Source of the DNA: Solanum dulcamara
Taxonomy: Eukaryota; Streptophyta; Magnoliopsida; Solanales; Solanaceae
Assembly: GCF_947179165.1 (NCBI RefSeq)
Contig: NC_077239.1
Span: 1-64,000 of the forward strand
Direction: 5' to 3'
Length of the DNA: 64,000 nucleotides
Part shown: positions 34,401-45,530 of the stretch, piece by piece
How the letters are laid out: every line of letters begins with the position of its first letter
Position numbering within the stretch: position 1 is the stretch's first letter
Translations under genes and position numbers: made by a program
The notes under the pieces: model-generated
The model's database searches: none
What the model saw: only the letters and a program-made list of their open reading frames with translations
Told to the model about the DNA's origin: nothing

Positions 34401-37400
34401 GGAGTTTAGGAGAATATTATTGGCGATGCAATAGGAATTAGGCGATTTTGCCAGTGTTTCGTGTGTGTTAGCCACATAATTTTTAGGTGTCGGGGGTATG
34501 GGTTGAATTTTCTTGGATTCTTCAATTGTAGCATCCATAATTACCTAGGGAACGATCTTGTAGCCTCGGCGGCGCTTTGGAGGGGTTTAGGAGAATTTTA
34601 TTGGCAACGCAATAGGAATTAGGCGATTTTGCCAGTTTTTCATGTGTGTTAACCCACAGATTTTTTAGGTGATGGGGGTCCAGTTCTAATTTTCTTAGAT
34701 TCTTCCATAGTAACATCCGTAACAACTTAGGGAACTACTTCAGTAGCCCCAACAACGCTTTAGAAAGGTTTAGGAGCATTTTATTATCGACGCAATTAGA
34801 ATTAGGCAATTTTGCCAGTTTTTCGTGTATGTTAGCCCATGGATTTTTTAGGTGACGGGGGTCCGGGTCGAATTTTCTTGGAATCTTCCATAGTAGCAAC
34901 TGTAATGATCTAGGGAACGCTTCCAGTAGCCCGACAGCACTTTAGAAGGGTTTAGGAATATTTTATTGGCGACGCAATAGGAATTAAGTGATTTTGCCAG
35001 TTTTTCGTGTGTATTAGCCCACAGATATTTTAGGTGCCGGGGGTCCGGGCTGAATTTTCTTAGATTCTTCCAAAGTAGCGTCCGTAATGACCTGGAGAAC
35101 GAATCTAGTAGCCTCGGAGGCGCTTTAGAGGGGTTTAAGAGCATTTTATTGGCGACACAATAGAAATTAGGAGATTTTGCCAGTTTTTCGTATGTGTTAG
35201 CCCACAGAATTTTTAGGTGCCGGGGGCCCGGGTTGAATTTTCTTGGATTCTTCCATTTTAGCATCCGTAATGACCTAGGGAATGACTCCAGTAGCCCCGG
35301 CCACACTTTAGAGGATTTAGGATCATTTTACTGGCGAAGCAATAGTAATTAGGCGATATTGCCAGTTTTTCGTGTTTGTTAACCCATAGTTTTTTTAGGT
35401 GCCAGGGTCCGGGTCAAATTTTCTTGGATTCTTCCATAGTAGCATTCGTAACGACCTAGGGATTGACTATAGTAGCCCCGACGGTGCTTTAGAAGGGTTT
35501 AGGAGCATTTTATTGGTGACGCAATAAGAATTATGCAATTTTACCAGTTTTTTATTTGTGTTAGCCTACTGATTTTTTAGATGTGGGGATCCGGGCTGAA
35601 TTTTCTGGGATTTTTACATAGTAGCGTCCGTAACGACCTGGAGAACAAATCTAGTAGCCCCGGAGGCGCTTTAGAGGGGTTTAGGAGCATTTTATTGGCG
35701 ATGCAATAGAAATTAGGCAACTTTGCCAGTTTTTCGTGTGTGTTAGCCCACAAAATTTTTAGGTGCTGGGGTCCCGGGTCGAATTTTCGTGGATTCTTCA
35801 ATAGTAGCATCCATAATGACGTAGGAAATGACTCCAATAGCCGTGACAGCGCTTTAGAAGGGCTTAGGAATATTTTATTAGCGACGCAATAGGAATTAGG
35901 CGATTTTGCCAGGTTTTCGTGTGTATTAGCCCACAGATTTTTTAGGTGCCGGGGGTTCGTGCCGAATATTCTTGTATTTTTCCATAGTATCGTCCATAAC
36001 AACCTGGAGAACTAATCAAGTAGACCCAAAGGTGATTTAGAAGGGTTTAGGAGCATTTTATATGCAATAAAATAGGAATTAAGCGATTTTGCCAGTTTTC
36101 GTGTGTGTCAGCCCACGGGTTTTTTAGGTGCCAGGGGTTCGGATTTAATTTTCTTGGATTCTTCCATAGTAGCGTCCGTAACGATTTAGGGAATGACTCC
36201 AGCAGCCCGACGACACTTTAGAGGGGTTTAGGAGCATTTTATTGGCAACAGAATAGGAATTAGGCGATTTTTCCAGTTTTTCGTGTGTGCTAACCCACGG
36301 ATTTTTAGGTGCTAGGGGTCTGGGTCAAATTTTCTTGGATTCTTCCATAGTAACGTCCGTAACGACCTAGGGAAGGACTTCAATACCCCCGATGGTGGTT
36401 TAGGGGGGTCAAGGAGCATTTTCTTGGCAATGAAATAGGAATTAAGCAATTTTGCCAGTTTTTCATGTGTGTTAGCTCACAGAATTTTTTAAGTGCCGGT
36501 GGTTTGGGTCGAATATTTTTGGATTATTCAATAGTAGCATCTGTAACGACCTAGGAAACGACTCTAGAAGCCCCAGCGGCGCTTTAGAAGGGTTTAGAAG
36601 TATTTTATTAGCGACGCAATAGAAATTAGGCGATTTTGCAAGTTTTTCGTGTGTATTAGCCCACAGATGTTTTAGGTGTTGGAGGTCTAGGTCGAATTTT
36701 CTTGGAATTTTCCATAGTAGCATCCGTAACGACCTAGGGAACGACTCCAGTAGCACCGATAACTCTTGAGTAGGGTTTAGGAATATTTTATTGGTGACGC
36801 AATAGGAATTAAGTGATTTTGCCAGTTTTTCGTGTGTATTATCCCATAGAATTTTTAGTTGCCGGGGATCCGGGCTGAATATTCTTATATTTTTCTATAG
36901 TAGCATCCATAACGACCTGGAGAACGAATCATGTAGGCCCAGAGGCGCTTTAGAAGGGTTTAGGAACATTTGATTTGCAATAAAATAGGAATTAGGCAAT
37001 TTTGCCAGTTTTTTGAGTGTGTTAGCCCACAGATTTTTTAGGTGCCAGGGGTCCGAGTTGAATTTTCTTGGATTCTTCCACAGTAGCGTCCGTAACGACC
37101 TAAGGAATGACTCCAGTAGCCCGGACAACACTTTAAATGGTTTTGGAGCATTTTATTGGCAACGCAATAGGAATTAGGCGATTTTGCTAGTTTTTCGTGT
37201 GTGCTAACCCTAAATTTTTTAGGTGCTGGGGGTCCGGGTTAAATTTTCTTGGATTCTTCTAGAGTAACATTCGTAACGACCTAGGGAACAACTTCTGTAG
37301 CCCCGACGGTGCTTTAGGGGGTCAAGTAGCATTTTCTTGGTAATGAAATAGGAATTAGGCGATTTTTCTAGTTTTTCGTGTGTGTTAGCCCACGGATTTG

Positions 37401-38089
37401 TTAGATGTCGGGGGTCCAGGTCGAATTTTCCTGGAATTTTCTATAGTAGCATACGTAACGACCTAAGGAACGACACTAGTAGCCCCAGAAGCACTTTAGA
37501 AGGGTTTAGGAATATTTAATTGGCGACGCAATAGAAATTAGTCGATTTTGCCAGTTTTTTGTGTATTAACGACCACAGATTTTTTAGGTGCTGGGGGTCC
37601 GAGTCAAATTTTCTTGGATTATTCCATAGAAGCATCCGTAACGACCTAGGGAACGACTCCAGTAGCCCCGATAGAGCTTTAGAAGGGCTTATAAATATTT
37701 TATTGGCGATGCAATAGAAATTAAACGATTTTGCCAGTTTTTCATTTGTGTTAGCCCACAGATTTTTTAGGTGCCGGAGGTCCGGGCCGAATTTACTTGG
37801 ATTCATACATAGTAGTATCCATAACGACCAGGAGAACGAATCTAGTACCCCTAGCGGCGCTTTAGAGAGGTTTAGGAGCTTTTTATTGGCGACGCAATAG
37901 AAATTAAACGATTTTGCCAGTTTTTCGTGTGTGTTAGCCCACGGATTTTTTAGGTGCCGGGGGTCCGGGTTGCATTTTCTTGGATTCTTCTATTGGAGTA
38001 TCCGTAACGACCTAGGGAACGACTCTAGTAGCCCCGGCGATGCTTTAAAGAGGTTTAGGAGCATTTTATTGGCGACGCAATAGAAATTA

Positions 38090-39514
38090 AGCAATTTTGC
38101 TAGTTTTTCGTGTGTGTTAGCCCACGGATTTTTTAGGTGCCGGGAGTTCGGGTCGCATTTTCTTGGATGCTTCCATAGTAGCATCCGTAACAACCCAGAA
38201 AAAAACTCTAGTAGCCCAGCGGGGCTTTAGAAGGAAATAGGAGCATTTTATTGACGACGCAATAGAAATTAGGCAATTTTGCCAGTTTTTCATGTGTGTT
38301 AGCCCACAGATTTTTTAGGTGCTTGGTGTCCGGATCGAATTTTCTTGTATTCTTCCATAGTAGCATCCGTAACGACCTAGGAAACGATTTCAGTAGACCC
38401 GGTGGCGCTTTGAAGGGGTTTAAGAGCATTTTATTGGCGACGCAATAGGAATTAGGTGATTTTGCCAGTTTTTCGTGTATATTAGCCCACAGATTTTTTA
38501 GGTGCCGGGGGTCCGGGCTGAATTTTCTTAGATTCTTCCATAGTAGCGTCCGTAATGACCTGGAAAATGACTCTAGTAGCCCCGGCCGCACTTTAGAGGA
38601 GTTTAGGATCATTTTACTGGCGACGCAACAGGAATTAGGCGATATTGCCAGTTTTTCGTGTGTGTGAGCCCACAGATTTTTGAGGTGCCGGGAGTTTGGG
38701 TTGAATTTTCTTGGATTCTTCTATAGTAACGTCGTAACGACCTAGGGAATGACTTCAGTAGCCCCAACGACGCTTTAGAGGGGTCTAGGAGCATTTTATG
38801 TGCAATGAAATAAGAATTAAACGATTTTAGGTGCCCAGGGTCCGGATCGAATTTTCTTGGATTCTTCCATACTAGCATCCGTAACAACCTAGGAAACAAC
38901 TCCAGTAGCCCCGGCAGCGCTTTATAAGGGTTTAGGAGCATTTTATTCACGACATAATAGGAATTAGGTGATTTTGCCAGTTTTTTGTGTGTGTTAGCCC
39001 ACAGATTTTTTAGGTGCTGGGGGTTTGGGTTGAATTTTCTAAGATTCTTCCATTGTAGCATCCGTAACGACCAAGGGAATGACTCCAGCAGCCCCGGTAG
39101 CGCTCTAGAGGGGTTTAGGAGCATTTTATTGGCGACGCAATAGAAATTAGGCAATTTTGCCAGTTTTTTGTGTGTGTTAGCCCACAGATATTTTAGGTAC
39201 CACGGGTCCGGGTCGAATTTTCTTGGATTCTTCCATAGTAGCATCTGTAAGGACCTAGGGAACGACCTCAGTAGCCCCAGGGGCGCTTTAGAAGGGTTTA
39301 GCAGCATTTTATTGGTGATGCAATAAGAATTAGGCGATTTTGCTAGTTTTTCGTGTGTGTTAGGCCACAGATTTTTTAGGTGTCGGGGGTCCGGATTGAA
39401 TTTTTTTGGATTCTTCCATAATAGCATCCGTAACGACCTAGGAATGACTTTTGTAGCCCCGGTGGCGCTTTAGAAGGGTTTAGGAGCATTTTATTGGCGA
39501 CGCAATAGGAATTA
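38090..39514 (+). repeat. 1425-bp eight-monomer repeat, copy 1
   Basis: Repeated immediately downstream with offset 1425. Shared variants are GGATCGCATTTTCTTGGATG or a near form, GTGCTTGGTGTCC, CTGGCGACGCAACAGG or a near form, ATTTTATGTGCAAT, the short monomer at 38823, ATTCACGACA and GACCTAGGAATGACTTTTG. Eight monomers would be about 1464 bp; the shortfall is mostly the ~36-bp deletion in one monomer. Confidence 0.8.
38805..38990 (+). repeat. Short monomer with a ~36-bp internal deletion
   Basis: The monomer passes directly from CGATTTT to AGGTGCC, missing the GCCAGTTTTTCGTGTG and TTAGCCCACAG section. The missing part is bounded in normal monomers by GATTTT on both sides, so it looks like a deletion between short direct repeats. 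The same junction occurs at 38823, 40248, 53437 and 54860, so it arose once and was spread by duplication. Confidence 0.85.
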
Positions 39515-40970
39515 AGCAATTTTGCTAGTTGTTCGTGTGTGTTAGCCCACGGATTTTTTAGGTGTCAGGGGTTCGGATCGCATTTTCTTGGATGATTCCA
39601 TAGTAGCATCTGTAACGACCCAAAAAACGACTGTAGTAGCCAAGCAGGGCTTTAGAAGGAATTAGGAGCATTTTATTGGCAACGCAATAGAAATTAGGCA
39701 ATTTTGCCAGTTTTTCATGTGTGTTAGCCCACAGATTTTTTAGGTGCTTGGTGTCCTGATCAAAATTTCTTGGATTCTTCCATAGTAGCATCCGTAACGA
39801 CCTAGGGAACGATTTCAGTATACCCAGTGGAGCTTTGAAGGGGTTTAAGAGCATTTTATTGGCGACGGAATAGGAATTAGGTGATTTTGCTAGTTTTTCG
39901 TGTGTATTAGCCCATAGATTTTTTAGGTGCCGGGGGTCCGGGCTGAATTTTCTTATATTCTTCCATAGTAGCATCCGTAATGACCTGGAGAATGACTCCA
40001 GTAGCCCCGACCGAACTTTAGAGGAGTTTAGGATCATTTTACTGGCGACTCAATAGGAATTAGGCGATATTGCCAGTTTTTCATGTATGTGAGCCCACAG
40101 ATTTTTTAGGTGCCGGAAGTTTGGGTTGAATTTTCTTGGATTCTTTCATAGTAACGCCGTAACGACCTAGGGAATGACTTCAGTAGCCCCAACGGCGCTT
40201 TAGAGGGGTCTAGGAGCATTTTATGTGCAATTAAATAAGAATTAAGCGATTTTAGGTGCCTAGGGTACGGATCGAATTTTCTTGAATTCTTCCATACTAG
40301 CATCCGTAACAACCTAGGAAACAACTCCAGTAGCCCCGGCAGCGCTTTAGAAAGGTTTAGGAGCATTTTATTCACGACACAATAGGAATTAGGTGATTTT
40401 GCTAGTTTTTTGTGTGTGTTAGCCCACAGATATTTTAGGTGCTGGGGGTCCGGGTTGAATTTTCTTGGATTCTTCCGTTGTAGCATCCGTAATGACCAAG
40501 GTAACGACTCCAGTAGCCCCGGCAGCGCCCTAGAGGGGTTTAGGAGCATTTTATTGGCGACGCAATAGAAATTAGGCAATTTTGCCAGTTTTTTGTGTGT
40601 GTTAGCCCACGGATTTTTTAGGTACCGCGGGTTCGGGTCGAAATTTCTTGGAATCTTTCATAGTAGCATCCGTAAGGACCTAGGGAACGACCTTAGTAGC
40701 CCCAGGGGCGCTTTAGAAGGGTTTAGCAGCATTTTATTGGCGACGCAATAGGAATTAGGCGATTTTGCCAGTTTTTCGTATGTGTTAGGCCATAGATTTT
40801 TTAGGTGTCGGGGGTCTGGATTGAATTTTCTTGAATTCTTCTATAGTAGCATCCGTAACGACCTAGGAATGACTTTTGTAGCCCCGGTGGCACTTTAGAA
40901 GGGTTTAGGAGCATTTTATTGGCGACGCAATAGGAATTAAGCAATTTTGCTAGTTTTTCGTGTGTTTTAG
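39515..40970 (+). repeat. 1425-bp eight-monomer repeat, copy 2
   Basis: Second copy, with scattered differences. Similarity to copy 1 runs to about 40970, slightly past one period, and then stops. Both copies recur together at about 52.7-55.6 kb, offset 14612-14614. Confidence 0.8.
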
Positions 40971-41039
40971 CCCACAGATTTTTAGGTGCCGGGGGTCCAA
41001 GTTGAATTTTCGTGGATTCTTCCATAGTAGCATCCCTAA

Positions 41040-42178
41040 CGACATAGGGAACGACTCCAGTAGCCGCGACAGTGCTTTAGAAGGGTTTAGAAATATTTTA
41101 TTGGCGACGCAATAGGAATTAAGCGATTTTGCCAGTTTTTCATTTATGTTAGCGCACAGATTTTTTAGGTTCCGAAGCTCCTAGCTGAATTTTCTTGAAT
41201 TATTACATAGTAGCATCCGTAACGACCAGGATAACGAATCTAATAGCCCCGGAGGCACTTTAGAGGGGTTTACGATCATTTTATTGGCAATAAAATAGGA
41301 ATTAGGCGATTTTGTCAGTCTTTCGTGTGTGTTAGCACACGGATTTTTTAGGAGCTGGGGGTCCAGGTCGAATTTTTTTGGTTTATTCCATAGTAATATC
41401 CGTAACGACCTAGGGAACTCCTTTAGTAGCCCCGGCGATGCTTTATAGGGGTTTAGGAGCATTTTATTGGCGATGCAATAGGAATTAGGCAATTTTGCCA
41501 GTTTTTCGTGTGTGTTAGCCCACATATTTTTTAGGTGCCGGGGGTTCGGGTCGTACTTTCTTGGATTCTTCCATAGTAGCATCCGTAATGACCTGGAGAA
41601 CGAATCTAGTAGCCCCGAATGCGCTTTAGAGGGGTTTAGGAGCATTTTATTGGCAATAATATAGGAATTAGGCTATTTTGCCAGTTTTTCGTGTGTGTTA
41701 GCCCACAGATTTTTTAGGTGCCGGGGATTTGGGTTGAATTTTCTTGGATTATTCCATAGTAACGCCGTAACGATCTAGGGAATGACTTCAGTAGCCCCGA
41801 CGATGCTTTAGAGGGGTCTAGGAGCATTTTATGTGCAATAAAATAGGAATTAAACGATTTTGCCTGTTTTTCGTGTGTTAGCCCATGGATTTTTTAGGTG
41901 CCGGGGGTCCGGGACGAATTTTCTTAGATTCTTCCATACTAGCGTCCATAACGACCTAGGAAATGACTCCACTAGCCCCGTCGGTGCTTTAGAAGGGTTT
42001 AGGAGCATTTTATTGGCGATGCAATAGGAATTAGGCGATTTTGCCAGTTTTTCATTTGTGTTTGCCCACAAATTTTTAAGGTGTCGGGGGTCCGGGTTGA
42101 ATTTTCCTGGATTCTTTCGTAGTAGCATCCTTAATGACCTAGGGAACAACTCTAGTAGCCCCAGTGGTGCTTTAGAGG
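41040..42178 (+). repeat. Segment repeated at ~44200-45530 (13-14 monomers away)
   Basis: Shared marks are TTTTCATTTATGTTAGC, CCGAAGCTCCTAGC, GATTTTGCCTGTTTTTCG and CATCCTTAATGACC. After subtracting the 797-bp net gain of the insert, the offsets are 2378 bp at CCGAAGCTCC and 2561 bp at TGCCTG, a one-monomer difference. The same internal duplication is seen in the downstream copy (55785 and 58163, offset 2378). Confidence 0.7.
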
Positions 42179-42509
42179 GTGTGTACCATTAGTCTTAAGG
42201 CCAGTCTTGAGTCAAAACGGTAAGGTTAGAGACATTTTTGACTTAATAGATGAATGGAGGACAATACTATATCACATTTTGATAATTCAAGGACATTTTA
42301 TGCAATTCTCATTAATTTTATGTAAACCGCATCAATTACTTTTTCTTTCGTTGCAAACAAGTAGGAATGGCCATCTGGTAGCTGCTCGTAGTGACGCCCT
42401 TTAAAAATGTCACTGTTGGCAAATTTTAGGCTTGCACCGTTGCTTTTTTTTTTTTGCTGCTTCTTTTTCTTCCTCGGGGTAAATTGTAAATTGCAAAACC
42501 AAACATTAA
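42179..42509. other. Unassigned AT-rich part of the insert
   Basis: This section has no resemblance to the satellite and no domain that I recognise. It contains a 12-T run near 42440 and GTAGCTGCTCGTAGTGACGC near 42377. Its style (GAGTCAAAACGG, GACATTTTTGACTTAATAG, ATTCAAGGACATTTTATGC) resembles non-coding dispersed plant repeats, but I cannot name a family. It could also be ordinary intergenic DNA brought in with the neighbouring elements. Confidence 0.5.
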
Positions 42510-43010
42510 TACTCTCTTCCTTTTAATTCGTTTGTTTTATTTTTTTTTAGTATATTTAAAAAAAGATATCACTTTTTATATGTAATACTCCATCCTTAAT
42601 TTATGTCTCACTTACCTTCTTTTTCGCATGTCTCAAAAAGGATCTTATCACTTTTCTATAATTAGAAATAATAATTATAAATTTCCTTTTTATCCTTTTT
42701 TAAAATGATTTATAGTCCCACAAATATTTAAGATTAATTTTAGATAAAAAATTTCACTAGCGTTTACGGTGTGATGGATTGTTCTTGAATTTTGATCGGC
42801 ATTTCTGACAATTGGGAGAAGACTCATGCATACTGGAAAGATCGGACATTAAAGGATAAAATCTTTTTTTTCTTTCTTAAATTTTGTGCCTAGTCAAATG
42901 ATTTAACATAAATTGAATGGAGGAACAACTCTTTACACTCAAATCCTATGTGACATTTATTATGATCACAAAATTTAAAGGTATTTTGATTTGTTATACA
43001 CATCTTTAAT
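42510..43010 (+). mobile_element. Outer MITE-like element, interrupted and 3'-truncated
   Basis: The left part (42510-42585) begins TACTCTCTTCCTTTTAATTC and continues TTTAGTATATTTAAAAAAAG. The right part (about 42926-43010) has GATCACAAAATTTAAAGG and TTATACACATCTTTAATTTA. From memory, these match the two halves of a common Solanaceae non-autonomous repeat with CTCCCTCCGTTTCAATT-like ends, split by the inner element. The right end with the second terminal repeat is missing. The element stops at TTTAATTTA, where it overlaps the satellite's TTAGG by about three bases. This is family recognition from memory, so confidence is moderate. Confidence 0.5.
42586..42925 (+). mobile_element. Inner MITE-like element with imperfect terminal inverted repeats, ~340 bp
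   Basis: CTCCATCCTTAATTTATGT at 42588-42606 is the imperfect inverse of ACATAAATTGAATGGAGG at 42906-42923. The reverse complement of the latter is CCTCCATTCAATTTATGT. Internal stretches such as TTATAGTCCCACAAATATTT and TTTCTTAAATTTTGTGCC, then TAGTCAAATG, fit my memory of a widespread Solanaceae MITE. The middle (about 42750-42860) does not fit that memory and may be a further insertion or divergence. There is no coding capacity, so transposition would have depended on a transposase supplied elsewhere. Confidence 0.65.
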
Positions 43011-45530
43011 TTAGGTGATTTTGCGAGTTTTTCGTGTATGTTAGCCCACAGAGTTTTTAGGTGTCGGGGGTTCAGGTTGAATTTTCTTGGATTCTACTAT
43101 AGTAGCGTCCGTAACGACCTAGGGAATGACTTTAGTAGCCCCGGTGACGCTTTGGAAGGGTTTAGGAGTATTTCTTTGGTGACACAATAGGAATTAGGGG
43201 ATTTTTTGCTAGTTTTTTATGTGTGTTAGCCATAGCTTTTTAGATGTTATGGGTCCGGGTTGAATTTTCTTGAATTCTTCCATTGTAGAATCCGTATCGA
43301 CCTAGGGAATGACTCTAATAGCCCCGTCGGCGCTTTAGAGGGGTTAAGGAGCATTTTTATTGGCGACGCAATACGAATTAGGCAATTTTGCCAGTTTTTT
43401 GTGTGTATAGGACCACAGAATTTTTAGGTGCCGGGAGCTCGGGTCGAATTTTCTTGGATTCTTCCACAGTAGCATCTGTAACGACCTAGGGAACGACCTC
43501 AGTAGCCCCGGCGACGCTTTAGATGGGTTTAGGAGCATTTTATTGGCGACGCAATAGGAATTAGGTGATTTTCCCAATTTTTCGTGTGTGTTAGAGCACA
43601 GATTTTTAAGATACCGGGGGTCCGCGTCGAATTTTCTTGGATTCTTCCATAGTAGCATCCGTAACGACCTTGGGAACGACTCTAGTAGCCCCAACAGCGC
43701 TTTAGAAGAGTTTAGAAATATTTAATTTGCGACAGAATAGGAATTAGGCGATTTTGCCAGTTTTTCGTTTGTGTTAGCGCACAACTTTTTTAGGTGCCGA
43801 AGGTCCTGGCCGAATTTTCTTAGATTCTTACATAGTAGCATTCATAACGACCAGGAGAACGAATCTAGTAATCCCAGAAGCACATTAGAGGGATTTAAGA
43901 TTATTTTATTGGCAATAAAATAGGAATTAAGCGATTTTGCCAGTTTTTCGTGTGTGTTAGCCCACAGATTTTTTAGGAGCCGGGGGTTTGGGTCAATTTT
44001 TTTTGGATTATTCCATAGTAACATCCGTAACGACCTAGGGGAAATACTTCAGTATCCCCGGCGGCGCTTTAGAGGTGTTTAGGAGCATTTTATTGGCGAC
44101 GCAACAGAAATTAGGCAATTTTGCCAGCTTTTCGTGTGTGTTAGCCCACAGATTTTTTAGGTGCCGGGGGTCCGAGTTGAATTTTCTTGGATTCTTCCAT
44201 AGTAGCATCTGTAATGACCTAGGGATCGACTCCAGTAGCCGCAGCAGCGCTTTAGAAAGGTTTAGAAATATTTTATTGGCTACGCAATAGGAATTAGGCG
44301 ATTTTGCCAGTTTTTCATTTATGTTAGCCCACAGATTTTTTAGGTGCCGAAGCTCCTAGCCGAATTTTCTTGGATTCTTATATATTAGCATCTGTAACGA
44401 CCAGGAGAACGAATCTAGTAGCCCCGGAGGCACTTTAGAGGGGTTTACGATCATTTTATTGGCAATAAAATAGGAATTAGGCGATTTTGTCAGTTTTTCG
44501 TGTGTGTTAGCTCACGGATTTTTTAGGTGCCGGGAGTTCAGGTCACATTTTCTTGGATGCTTCCATAGTAGCATCCGTAACGACCTAGGGAACTCCTTCA
44601 GTAGCCCCGGCGGCGCTTTAGAGGGGTTTAGGAGCATTTTATTGGCGACGCAATAGGAATTAGGCAATTTTGCCAGTTTTTCGTGTGTGTTAGCCCATAT
44701 ATTTTTTAGGTGCCGGGGGTCCGGGTCGTAATTTCTTGGAATCTTCCATAGTAGCATCCGTAACGACCTAGGGAACAACTCCATTAGCCCCGACAACACT
44801 TTAGAAGGGTTTAGGAATATTTTCTTGGCAACGCAATAGGAATTAGGCGATTTTGCCAGTTTTTCGTGTGTATTAGCCCACAAACTTTTTGGGTGTCGTA
44901 AGTCCGGGCCGAAGTTTCTTAGATTCTTTCATAGTAGCATCCGTAACGACCTGGAGAACAAATCTAGTAGCCCCGAATGCACTTTAGAGGGGTTTAGGAG
45001 CATTGTTTTGCCAATAAAATAGAAATTAGGCTATTTTGCCAGTTTTTCGTGTGTGTTAGCCTACATATTTTTTAGGTGCTGGGGGTTTGGGTTGAATTTT
45101 CTTGGATTATTCCATAGTAACGCCGTAACGACCTAGGGAATGACTTCAGTAGCCCCGACGATGATTTAGAGGGGTCTAGGAGCATTTTATGTACAATGAA
45201 ATAGGAATTAAGCGATTTTGCCTGTTTTTCGTGTGTTAGCCCATAGATTTTTTAGGTGCCGGAGGTCTGGGTTGAATTTTCTTGGATTCTTCCATACTAG
45301 CGTCCATAACGACTTAGGAAACGACTCCAGTAGCCCCGGTGGTGCTTTAGAAGGGTTTAGGAGCATTTTATTGGCGATGCAATGGGAATTAGGCGATTTT
45401 GCCACTTTTTCATTTGTGTTAGCCCACAGATTTTTTAGGTGTCGGGGGTACGGGTTGAATTTTCTTGGATTCTTTCATAGTAGCATCCTTAATGACCTAG
45501 GGAACAACTCTAGTAGCCCCAGTGGTTCTT
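43011..45530 (+). repeat. Block B, copy 1, directly after the insert
   Basis: Satellite with rare marks in order: GATTCTACTATAGTAGCG, GGGGATTTTTTGCTAG, GTTAGCCATAGCTTTTTAG, GTGTATAGGACCACAG, CGCACAACTTTTTTAGG, GCCACTTTTTCATTTG. The same series follows at 49.98-52.48 kb (offset 6948) and 56.83-59.35 kb (offset 13815). The GTTAGCCATAGC monomer is a distant relative of HOR-1 monomer C. Confidence 0.85.

Larger units (their letters stand above)
26600..38000 (+). repeat. Diverged satellite domain with old segmental copies
   Basis: About 62 monomers without a simple higher-order period. It contains two long-range similarity blocks (26640-29340 with 32280-34890, and 29600-31800 with 10300-12700) and a perfect one-monomer duplication at 31222. 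No gene or foreign insert was seen. A 305-codon minus-strand open stretch at 31062-31979 is exactly five in-phase monomers. Confidence 0.85.
1..42178 (+). repeat. Satellite array, left part: ~183-bp monomers, head to tail
   Basis: Continuous tandem array. Every monomer shows the same ordered landmarks on the plus strand: TTTAGAAGGGTTTAGGAGC, ATTTTATTGGCGACGCAATA, GGAATTAGGCGATTTTGCC, AGTTTTTCGTGTGTGTTAGC, CCACAGATTTTTTAGGTGCC, GGGGGTCCGGGTCGAATTTT, CTTGGATTCTTCCATAGTAG, CATCCGTAACGACCTAGGGA and ACGACTCTAGTAGCCCCGGC, then GGCGC. My hand consensus is 183 bp with T 56, G 53, A 37 and C 37. No inverted monomer was seen. Open frames are frequent on the minus strand because 183 is divisible by three and that frame has no stop, but they encode only the repeat. 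This looks like plant satellite DNA, probably subtelomeric. The size matches potato CL14 (182 bp), but sequence identity could not be checked. Confidence 0.97.
42179..43010. other. 832-bp non-satellite insert replacing 35 bp of satellite
   Basis: Satellite homology stops after TTTAGAGG (ending 42178) and resumes at TTAGGTGATTTTGCG (43011). The corresponding uninterrupted site is present at 56790/56826 and also near 49920. Comparison shows 35 bp of satellite (equivalent to 56791-56825) missing here and 832 bp present instead. This net gain of 797 bp agrees exactly with the change in duplication offset from 14612 to 13815. I see no target-site duplication of the satellite, so the insert is not a clean transposon insertion. 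End-joining of a captured fragment, or insertion followed by deletion, would both fit. A 65-codon plus-strand open frame at 42207-42404 has no recognisable domain and is not called a gene. Confidence 0.93.

Noticed and set aside
42360..42400. SINE or tRNA-like pol III promoter in GTAGCTGCTCGTAGTGACGC
   Set aside because: No acceptable B box (GGTTCGANNCC) follows at the usual distance and no tRNA fold is visible.
42207..42404. 65-codon open frame in the non-satellite insert
   Set aside because: Short, AT-rich, no recognisable domain, and surrounded by MITE-like non-coding sequence. No support beyond the absence of stops.
42179..43010. LTR retrotransposon fragment
   Set aside because: No TG...CA termini with a direct repeat, primer-binding site, polypurine tract in context, or gag/pol translation could be found. 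MITE-like features explain the right half better.
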